This document shows, one piece after another, positions 22,462-32,800 of a stretch of DNA of 64,000 nt. Where the stretch lies: NCBI GenBank assembly GCA_947462335.1, contig OX381710.1:58474842-58538841 (forward strand). Direction: 5' to 3'. A model generated the notes under the pieces. That model searched no databases and was not told where the DNA came from. It saw only the letters and a list, made by a program, of their open reading frames with translations. The stretch comes from Harmothoe impar (Eukaryota; Annelida; Polychaeta; Phyllodocida; Polynoidae). A program made the translations under genes and the position numbers. Within the stretch, counting starts at the first letter, position 1; each line of letters opens with the position of its first letter.

Positions 22462-23309
22462 CAGAATCGTTCTGATATCCTGAATATCAGAACGATTCTG
22501 AATGGGAATCGGCAGCCATAAAATCCGAGGTTCTATGGAGACTCGAACACGCTACATCAAGACTTGAAGTCCGATGTGCTAACCACCACGCCGTGAAGGC
22601 GCTGGTAGAGGTAGGTGGCGAAACAAGGAGTCTACAGGCGGATTTCCCCTGTAGGACCATTATTTACCGAGTTACAGAAGAAAAGGCATTTTTTGGTATA
22701 GTTTCTTTGAAAATCAATATTTTTTTCTAATTTCTTTTTTACTATAAAGGTAGAAGTTGGACTTTACTTAATCATTCGTTAAAATAATTCTAGGGATTTT
22801 TTTTCACATAGAAATAGGCATTTTGAAAATGGTTCGTTTCCACCCAGGCTCGATCCGGGTACCCCTGGTGTGCGAGGCGAAGTCGCTAGCGCCCATGCCT
22901 ATCCGGCTGTATTGAATGTGGAGGGAAACGCTGGTTAGTATATAACATAGCCCCAAGCTGGCCCCCTCACAAATTCTATGTTGAACTCAGTGTTGGAGAT
23001 TGAGGGCATGACGTCACCAGGCTCCACCAATCAGCGAGCAGGGTTGGTGGGAGGTCAAAACAACATGGCGCTACTGGTGTACGAGTGATATTCAGTCAAT
23101 AATCCTTCAAAATGGCCAAATTAGGACTCATATAAGGTAATTAAAGACATTTGAATGGAAATATCGTATAATAAACCTAATAATATATGAATATCACCGA
23201 CCTTGGGGTGTGTATTCATGAATAACGACCTCGGTGCTACGCACCTCGGTCGTTATTCAAGAATACACACCCCGCGTTCGGCGATATTCATATATTATTG
23301 GTTAAATAT
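22462..23309. repeat. Complex repeat unit C, near-identical to 21099-21949
   Basis: Offset 1360-1363 bp from unit A, with few substitutions and a 3-bp deletion in the GGATTTCC stretch. It includes its own tRNA-like segment (about 22527-22592) and the palindrome 23177-23302. The high identity indicates a recent duplication. Confidence 0.8.
23177..23302. repeat. Giant near-perfect palindrome, copy 2
   Basis: Same sequence as 21817-21942, at the end of unit C. Confidence 0.85.
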
Positions 23310-25189
23310 GAGTTATTATAAGACTAGTGTGTCGCATTGCAATGTGGGCGTACAGGCATACAGGTTAGACTGTAGAGAAGTATTCACCTTATAAATAATG
23401 TCTACCTTTATGCAGGTTAGACTGTAGAGACGTATTCACCTTATAAGTAATGTCCACCTTTATGTAGCACGCAGGTGTATTCCCTACTTCTCCTTGACAT
23501 CAACAACTTTGTGACATTCTCGGATTCCGGGTCACATCAAGGCAAATGCACAGATGTTCTCAACATTAATTGACGAAGGACATTCTTTATACTTGCAATA
23601 CGGGTCATTTATATGTAATGAGTAATCCATATTATATGGGGTCCGAATGCTCGTTTCTCAAGGGCTGGCCATTTTATGACTACCATACTATAGAATGAGC
23701 CAGCACCATATACTTCGTATTTGTGTGTATTTTTTTAAAATAAATCCCATATCAACTACATGAACGATGTTAAATGTAATGATTAGAGTTAAAAGACAAT
23801 GTTTCTGTCCAGCTGACAATAATAAGTCATACAGAACTGAATACTTTACATTTTCTCATGTAATTTTGGCCAAACTGATAGAACTTTGTGTTAGACAATC
23901 ATCGAAACACCGAACTCCTCTATTTATACATATGAGATTCTTTATTCATGAATAAATGCAGTAAACATGTACATGTATGCTCACACAATGAGGGCTGATG
24001 TGTCCTCGCAGACTAGATGCTATCTATACTATATTATCAATCTATATGCATCCCTAATCATCGATTCCTGCTAATGCGGGTGTGTGAATGACGAGTGATG
24101 AGGTATCAAATTATGTAGTTACCCCTACCCTGGCTTCCGGAGACAACTTACAAGAAGAGCTCTGACAACTGGATATCCAGAAATTCAAAGCATAATGGCT
24201 ATTCTGGACTACGTAACAGTGAAACTTGGTATTATATACCACAGGAGCCCAGTGTACCCACCCTTCCCTTGGACAATGCTTACAAATGATTGCGAGATGC
24301 ACTCTCCATTGTTGCAAAGGTATTGTTTCTGAAAGTTTTTTTGTTAGATGAGGTTCTAGAACACCACAATATATATTATCTTCATTTGTATTGTGTGAAG
24401 GACAGAAGCCGAGTAATGACAATTAATTATTGCAAGTCGTTAAGCGAAGATACTTTCTATTCTATTAACAACGAATTTAATCAAGCAGTAAAATGATGAT
24501 ATGTCGGTTCAGTGTATAAAAACGGATATACCATTGAAAGGAAAGAAGTCCGGACAGTCATCGGATAACCCCTGGCCTCTGACGCTATGTCTTTAGTCCC
24601 CTATAAGAAACTATTAGTACTAGGTTGTCAATTTACCTATAATTCTTAAGTGACAATATACAAGTACGTGAGCACTGACAGGTTTCTCTATGATGCCAAA
24701 TGAGATAAACAAATGAATTTATATGTACAAATAATCAATATGAAAGTCATACACTGGCAAAACGGTAGTTATAATGAAAGCAATTGAATAAATGAAAACA
24801 TGTGTATCCCCACTGCCATGGTGACCAATTCCACTTTTAGCGTGGTTATAAGCAAGATGATTTCCAAGTCATGTGTCAACACATAATATCTCGGAGACTA
24901 TAGTGAGATCAATATTTTTATACAAAAAAGGACATACCGTGGGCACTTGAGTCTTGACTGGTCAGATTTGCATCTGGTACGTAGCATGCCTCTCTGACAA
25001 GAAACAACGCGGCACGTTTGTGCCGTCTGTAAAATGTATGCAGGATATTCCGACTAGAACGTGGAACCATTTCCAGTCATGTGCTCATTTATAAAAAATA
25101 CACAATCCTTGCAGGTTTCAGTCCATCTCAGGTGGTTGCAAGGCTTTTATATGCCCCTGATACTGTGGATCCGGCCAGTGATCACCCTG
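23310..25189. other. Intergenic stretch, nothing recognised
   Basis: It has only a short duplicated GTTAGACTGTAGAGAnGTATTCACCTTATAAnTAATGT-like unit at about 23363-23455. No gene or domain is seen. Confidence 0.5.
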
Positions 25190-25863
25190 CCCCTTATATA
25201 ACTGTGAGGATGGGGACTATGGTAACTGCAGTTACGAGATCACCCTTGAGGGAACCCCTCTGAAGCATAGAGAAGCAAAGGTAGTGATTACACTGTGTTG
25301 ATAGCAGCTTGGGTATTGCATAGTTGTATAGTTACAGCTGGTACCATACTTTATCATTTTGGCCACTTAATATATCATGGACTTGTCTAGAACAGTAGTA
25401 TAAAGGGTTTTTTAGAATCATTTGGACTATTGTAACTGTTTGTGTCTCTTCCTGTTGGTTGGGAAAGTACTATGGTAACTGGTCCAAAAGTACTATGGTA
25501 ACTGCTTAAACGAGTACTATGGAAACTCATTTCATTTTCTTTCTCCTCAACAGTTATCAGAGAGCCACGATTCCCTTTCCCGAATTATGGACCATCTCAT
25601 CAGGAACCAACAATATGAGGGGTTTTCAATCAGAAAACTTCTACTGCAGGCATCTACTGAAAAATGATGTACTATAATGCCCATTTTCCTGTTTAAATTA
25701 GTGAAATAAAGAAAAAAATAGAATATGGTTACACATATGTTATTATATAATATTATGTGGTCAAACAGGGTCCGTCACACTTTTTCATCAAGGTCAGATA
25801 TCTCAGTTATCAATTTGGGACCCCCACATTTTCTTAACACATTCCAACAGTACTTTTAGCCTA

Positions 25864-27967
25864 CACTGATAATAATGGACCTGGAAATGTTAGTCACTAC
25901 GGACTACATTTCTATAGTCGCGTGAACGTAGCAAAAAGGGCTATACTTAGTTAGTCACCTATGTCTAACGTAAGTTAGTCATATAGTCAACCTATAGTCA
26001 AGCATTAACTCGGCTAATTTGGGATATATAGTCAAGTGACTATGAATTTAATGCTTTCATGCTCTAAATTAGTCACTCTGACTAATAGATATAGTCAATC
26101 ATGAGACGGCAGGACAATAAGTCAAGACAAGTACCGTCCTAGCCTCTACCCCAAGACATCTACCCCTGGGGCTTACTATCTACCCCCTATGACATCTACC
26201 CCATGACATCTACCCCTAGGACATCTACCCCGTAGGACTTTTACCTCCTTAGTACTTTTACCCCTATGGGCATCTACCCCTTGGAATTTTACCCCCTAGA
26301 ACTTCTGCCCCTTAGGACATCCACTGCCTTGGACACCTACCCCCAGACATCTACCCCCTAGACACCTACCCCTGGGACATCTACCCCCTTTACCCTCTAG
26401 GACTTCTACCCCTAGGAACATCAACCCCCTCTACATACCCATATAGTTGAGTCATATCATTTCTCCAGGGACATCAGACATCTACCCCTGGACATCTACC
26501 CCCTGGGAATCTACCCCCTTTGACATCTACCCCCTAGGATTTTATCCCCTTGGAAATCTATTCCCTAGATTTTTGCCCCTGGGAATCTACCCCCTTGGAC
26601 ATCTACACCCCAGGATTTTATCCCCTTGGGAATCTTTTCCCTGGACTTTTGCCCCTAGGACTTCTAACCCTGATTGAGTCATATGTGGATGGGGTAGCAT
26701 TCTCCAGGGGTAGAAGTCCTAGGGGTAGATGTCCTAGTGGTAGATGCCCACTGTCCCTTGAGAAATCTTCTCCCTCCTTGGTAGGTGTCCAAGCGGTTGG
26801 ATGTCCTAGGGGGTAGAGGTTTTAAAGGGTAAAAGTCCGGGGGTAGATGTCCAAATATAGGGTTAGATGTCATAGGGGGTAGATGTCAAGGGGGTAGATG
26901 TCCAGGGGTAGGTGTCCAAGTGGGTGGATGTCCTAGGGGGTAGAGTCCTAAGGGGATAGGTGTTGAAAGAGATAAAAGTCCTGGGGGTAGATGCCCTAGG
27001 TAGATTCCCAGGGGTAGATGTCTAGAGATGGATGTCGGATGTCCCTGGAGAAATCTACCCCCTCCACATGATATGACTTATTATGGGCATTTGGAGGGGG
27101 TTGATGTCCCCAGGGGTAGAATTCCTAGAGGGTAAAGGGGGTAGATGTCCAAGGGGACTAATGTCCTAGGGGGTAGAAATTGTAAGGAGGTAAAAGTCCA
27201 GGGGATAGATGTCTAAGGGGATTAAAGTCTTAGGGGGGAGAAGTCCTAGGGGGTAGATTTCCAGGGGTAGAAGTCTGGGTGTTAATGTTGTGGTAATGTT
27301 TAGCATGCTTAGGACATCTACCCCTTGGACATCCATCCCCTGGACTTTTACCCCCTTACAGCTTCTACCCCCAGGAAATCTATCCCCTGGACTTTCATGT
27401 CCTAGGGGGTAGATTCTCAGGTGGTAGATGTCCAGGGATAGATGTCTGGTGGTAGATCTAGGCTGGGGGTAGATGTCCGGTGGTACCTGCCCTAGCACCA
27501 TTGGGTGAAGTAGATGAGCATGGGCCATATGCCTGACACACTATAACCCTTCACACAGTCAACCTCTGTATATTGTAGTCTGGAAGCCTAGAGATCCACA
27601 GTTGCATGATCAGAATTTGAACAAAAACACATGATACTTCAATCAAAGTCATGAATGCATGTGTCCTATGATGCCCTAAGTAAACATACTCAACATTAAC
27701 ACAAGAGCTAACACACAAGGAAATGTGTAAAGGAGTGGTTTAGATAGAATAAGATTTGCCTACCTGAAGTCAGTTGAGCATTCAATTTTGAATCCTAACT
27801 GTTTCCTGTGCACACATTCCTGTGACATCATCAATTTGTGTGATCTACATATAGTCACTACTGACTATCTTTATGACTAATATGAGACTAACATATGTAA
27901 TCATCTGACTACGGGGGTCAAAATATGGTGGTATAGTCAGTACTGACTATAGGTTTTATTATCAGTG
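25864..27967. mobile_element. Nested non-autonomous TIR element with TA flanks
   Basis: It has perfect 12-bp terminal repeats CACTGATAATAA / TTATTATCAGTG and a TA dinucleotide directly outside each end. The subterminal zones (25890-26110 and 27850-27950) carry many TAGTCA/TGACTA motifs in both orientations, as in transposase-binding arrays. The core is an inverted minisatellite. The 2104-bp length and the absence of a long ORF make it non-autonomous. TA flanks suggest Tc1/mariner-type insertion, whereas CACTG ends recall CACTA elements. Confidence 0.65.
26149..27490. repeat. Inverted minisatellite of ACATCTACCCCCTAGG-type units
   Basis: Degenerate 14-18 bp units (ACATCTACCCC, ACTTCTACCCC, ACTTTTACCCC) run forward to about 26690. 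They appear as reverse complements (GGGGTAGATGTCCTAGG) from about 26700 to 27280, forward again to about 27400, then reversed to 27490. The strand can therefore fold on itself. ORFs across it encode meaningless IYPLG-type repeats. Confidence 0.85.
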
Positions 27968-28475
27968 TATAGGGACTACCCACCTCAAGGTAAATGACCA
28001 TTCTGCAAGGTGTAGTGCATGTGGTAGGTATGTCTGACCAGTCAGTGGGGCAGGGACATCATGACTACTGAAAACCCTTGACTATGGGTGCATTCCAAAT
28101 TCCCATCCAGAGGCATTGCTATGTGAGTAGGTGGAGGCTATTTCATCAACACTTGCACTGTAAGTGTGAGTGCTAGTCACAAGTGCAAGCCCTCTCCTCC
28201 AACCCCATTTCCACTCCAAGGTCCAGCAATGTTCAATTAACTTGGTCATCATTACATTTCTCCCAATGGCATTGTCAGGGGATTGTCAGTGCCTGAATTT
28301 ACTGCAGATGTATTCTATGTAACCCTAACAAATCTCTCTTTTTACCTTGCTTGTCATCAACGCCATATTGTATCACATTCAGCCAGTAGTTTGGCGTTGT
28401 GTGTTTCAGGTGAAGCTGAAGGGATCTGGCATTGTGTGACAAACCTGGTAGCGGGCAGTTGTTTCAAATAGCTAC

Positions 28476-28786
28476 TAAGGCCCCCCAAAAAAAAGGTTTG
28501 TTTCAGGTCACCCGACCGACCCTATCTAAATAGAGCCGACCCTACGTTTTTTTTATGCAATTTTGAAGAAAATTATATATTTTAAGACTCTTTTGGGGTC
28601 TAATTAAGGCTAACAAAAATTTTGAAAAAAATATTCCCACTTTCACCGTTTTTAGCCGATTTTAGGGTATCTAGAGGCGCTTTAAAAAAAAAATCAAAAA
28701 AAAAAATCAAAAAAAAATCCGACCTACCGACCCTAGAGTTTCTTCCCATGTTACCTGAAACAAAACTTTTTTTTTATTTGGCCTTA
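28476..28786. mobile_element. MITE of the AAGGCC-A(n)-GTTTCAGG family, copy 2
   Basis: CTAAGGCCCCCCAAAAAAAA...GTTTCAGGTCACCCGACCGA at the left and TTACCTGAAACAAAAC...TTTGGCCTTAC at the right. It is a full-length relative of the copy at 12783. Confidence 0.7.
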
Positions 28787-29689
28787 CCAGTAAGCCCAAC
28801 AAGGCCTATGTATTCTACATGTTCTGGTAGCTCACTCCTTCACTGACACTGAATGTCTATCATAGCTAGCTAAACTTATACACTTTGCAGTTACCAATAC
28901 AAGCAGAATGTTAGTGTTATGAGGTACTTTAACTCTAAATGTCCATATGGATGTTATATTTCAGATTTTATATGATATATAGTACTATATCAATATCATG
29001 AATTCATGCCTGGTCTTTTACCAGTCATTTTCCTGTGATAGAGGGCATACATGGCTCTGTCCAAATAGACAGTTACCATAGTCACCCTCATACAGTTACC
29101 ATAGTTACCAATACCCAATCTGCTATCAACACAGTGTAATCACTACTTTTGCAGTGGGGATCCCTCAAGGGTGATCTGGTAACTGCAGTTACCATAGTCC
29201 CCTTCTTCACAGTGTTATATGGAGGAAAACAATGATATTATTTTGGGCGCAGAAATAAAAGAACTACAAGGCTTGATACATAATATATCTTATAATCGGG
29301 ACTAGAATGGTAGTTGCTAGGTCAGCATACATTGATTATGTGTAATAGGTAACAAGTAGGTCCTTTACACCCCCCCCCCCCAACCACCACCACCAGTTTT
29401 ATCTCAGGCCTACAATTATACTACCTGAGACAATCTGTATGATGTGTCAAAAAGCCCTCCTTCCGCATTGTATCTCAATCTTTCATTGAGCATGCATGCT
29501 CTCTTTGATGTACAAGGATCATGAGGCCACATTACTTGGGCTAGGAAGGTAACGAATCAATATTATTGCTGATGAAGACGAGACTACATCTTTAAATACA
29601 AGCTGACCCTGAGAGCAAGAGAGTTATAAGGGTTGGCACATGTATACTATGGACGTGCACTAAAGTCGATACTGTAGACATGTTGTAGA

Positions 29690-29842
29690 TCAGGACACGG
29701 ATACAAAGGCAGTGTTGTAGCCCGTGGCCTCCCTGCCCTTCACACGGAGGTAGTCCAACACCGTGCTCTGCTTGAACTCCTCCCAGCGGATGTTAACGTC
29801 CAGACGGTCCACCAACTCCTCCTCAGACGGAAACGCCTTGTA
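29690..29842 (-). CDS. CNBD2: CNBD2-like last coding exon (822-871)
   Basis: 153 nt including TGA at 29690-29692, acceptor CCATTTTGCAG. It encodes YKAFPSEEELVDRL...WEEFKQSTVLDYL and ends FVSVS. Confidence 0.9.
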   Translation of the reverse strand, partial: YKAFPSEEELVDRLDVNIRWEEFKQSTVLDYLRVKGREATGYNTAFVSVS

Positions 29843-32800
29843 CTGCAAAATGGTAGCAAAATATGAGCGTAATTAATCAATGATGAGAATAATGAAGAAA
29901 TTACCTATACATGTATTAAAGTATACTTGCAAATAATCCACACGTTATCCTTAGCAGTACCAGGGTCCTATGAAATATACGTTTTCTCCTGCACATATGA
30001 TAATACCTGTTAGACTTGATTGGAAAACCTGATACTACAGTATGTGGTTACATATGTAACATGATAACCTACTGTGTGTGGGTGGAGTCGGTGTCTTTAT
30101 CTTTTATATGTTTGATAACGTGACGACTACGAGCAGCCTGCGCAGTGTCAAAAACTGCAATATGAGGTTAAATGCTAGGCTGCACGAGGATATTATCAGA
30201 AAGGTTCTGTGCCTACCTTGAGCTTGATGAGACTGATGATGGCCTCGTCGGCGTGTTTCATGAAGAACTTCTTGTTTATCTGTAGCACTTCACACCCTCC
30301 ACTTACCTACAGTAAACACAATGGACATAAGTATAGCAAAGTAAAAGTAACCAGTGGTAGAATTGCAGCTTTCTGACGGTGTCAGTCATTGGGTTAAATC
30401 ACAAATCTCAAAGAAGCGCAGTTATAAACAGCTAGTTAAAGTTGAGTTTCAATTCAATTCAAAGTAATATGTATGTAACATTACCACAATATGATATGCT
30501 TGAGGCCAGTATTTCATTTCCGCATTAACACTGTACTTTTGGTATGTGGCATGTTTATTATTCCAATGATAGTATGACACGACCTGAGTGGTTCTGCACG
30601 AGGTGTGCGGTGCGGCCCCACTGTAGTGGGGGTGGGGAGTGTATAATATATACTATATATTATATAGGACTTACTAGACTGGCAGAAGGTCCTCGTTCCT
30701 CCGGTTCCAGGCAGGACCGCAAACCCTGAAATATAATTCTCATAGTGTAAAGAGACAATATTCAAGGTGTAGTAAATGTTATAAAATGTAGGATACGACT
30801 TATTATCAATAGAGAGGGGAGACGTTTACTTTACATTTATACTATGCTCTAAGCGACACTCTCATCTACAGTGTTCTAACATGTAGTGGGGTGCTGCCAC
30901 CTGTTGTAGCGTTACATAGTCATTGTCCTACTCCACTATTCCTCCCATAAGACGTTGCTAGTCTTGCAATTTCACAGTGAGCAGTGGGATGTAGGTTGCA
31001 ATAACAAAATGGGCGTGATACCTGATAGTCCATAACTAAGACGGGGTATTGACATAAAACATGGTAGGGCGAACAATCCAGGTGTGGCAGGTAACGATAA
31101 TGATGTCTGAACAACAGGAATACAACAATACTAAATAAGGAATGGTCAATGCATATCTCAGTTATCACCAAATATAACCCATTTATAGGTCTGTTCTTAT
31201 TTGACAAGTGTTCATTTTGTGCAGTGTTACTCGTGGTAAATTGGCAAGTCAGCTATGTTTTCTCAATATGAATATCTTTGAGAGTGGTCCATGTTGGATG
31301 TTAAACTGAGTTGTTGTGGGCTAGCTACTAGCCGTGAGTTAGTTTGATTGCTCGTGACATACAGTCTCTATAACGGATGCACCTCAGTGTAATGATGGAC
31401 GCTGCAAGGCCGAATTTTACTGATTTGAAAGAATGGGAAATTGTATTGTGTCCCGAAAACAAGAAATAATAGACGGCATTTATAGTTGCCCTCAGTAATG
31501 TTGGCTATAACTTTACTGAACCCCTTAAGTGATCTCACAATCTTAACTATAACGCGCACAGACCCAGGTTATCGGGGAAAAGAATGACAAAGCCAACCAA
31601 GCAATTCTGATAAATGTGAAATTGGACGATATATATGGCAACACAATCTACCGAAATTCAACCTAGCGAACAGAGTGTGTTATTTGCAATCTGCACGACT
31701 ACTGGGATGTGTCGGTAATGGTGATGGAGTGCATATTGGTGCTCTCATTCAGAGGCCGCTGCTGTCTGCCTCTGTGGAGGCTCCACAACTAGGTATGGAG
31801 GGTCCACAGGGTTAGGCTGCCATTATAAATACCGGAAAACTTCTCTGATAAGCCGACTTCCCCTTTGCGTGAAATCTGTTTATGTAAACTAACATAATTC
31901 TGGAGCACTTTAAAAAGCATGGTATGATTTAAAAAAAAGAGCCGACCCCTCACTGTCAGAAAGAAAAGAATGAATTATCTGTTTCGAAAATTTGATCGGC
32001 ATATCAGAGAGGTCACGGTACTCACACGCGAGGGGAACAGGAAACCTATCATATATTTGAAATGTGCATCATGAGCCACACCAATGATGGAATCATCTCT
32101 GTGGGAACCCTCTTAATGAAACGGCGGCGCTGCAGTCCTGGCTTTATTTGTCAGGAGACGAGCCCGGTAGATCAATGATGTACTACAACACTAATAGTGT
32201 CCCACCATCCAATAAACCCATGCCATGGTGCATGTCTGCTACCCATAAATGCTGCTTCTCGTTACGGGTAAGTTGCAAAAATAACCTTTAATGTATACAA
32301 TGGTTGTAAGACTTCATTGGAAAGTCCTTAAACTTTGCTTGCAAGCTTTGTTCTGTTGTTCAGATAATTATGGTAGTTGGAAGTTGCTTTCAATGATGTA
32401 GATAAAAGGAGGCCAAAGTATTCATGGGAGCTAGTCTTTATGTGCATCACTCAGTACTCGGTAGTCTATCCTGCTACACTGTATGTCCAATGGACACACA
32501 TATTTGCACCGTAAACAATGCAGGATTATCCTTTTATATATTGGGGTAGAGATGCCGTGCAAGAGCATAAAGAGGGAGTCATAATGATAGCATGAATAAC
32601 CTTTGCAGTTCTAAGATCATTCCATCAGTTTTCCTTTTCTTTTCGGGGAGGGCTTTGAGTACCATCTATGTGCCATTAGGGACCTTTAGTAAACCCGACG
32701 TAGCTCATTCAACGCAGACGTATCCTATGCCTCAGCACTGCTACGTCTGCGTTTAATGAGCTTTTTCGTGGTTGTTAAAGGTCCCTACTATCGCTATTCA

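Larger units (their letters stand above)
25195..29220. mobile_element. Outer transposon-like unit with inverted ends, host to a nested insertion
   Basis: About 25195-25330 (AACTGTGAGGATGGGGACTATGGTAACTGCAGTTAC..., CACCCTTGAGGGA, GTAGTGATTACACTGTGTTG, GGGTATTG) is matched in reverse complement by 29110-29220. Extra ACTATGGTAACT copies lie inside both ends (25465-25530 and 29065-29105). No transposase frame survives. The outer limits are approximate. Confidence 0.55.

Noticed and set aside
26149..27490. CRISPR-like array
   Set aside because: Units are degenerate, contiguous and flip orientation; there are no unique spacers, and the host is an animal.
26447..27528. ORFs with IYPLG repeats on both strands
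   Set aside because: They are translations of the minisatellite, present in several frames, with no independent coding signal.
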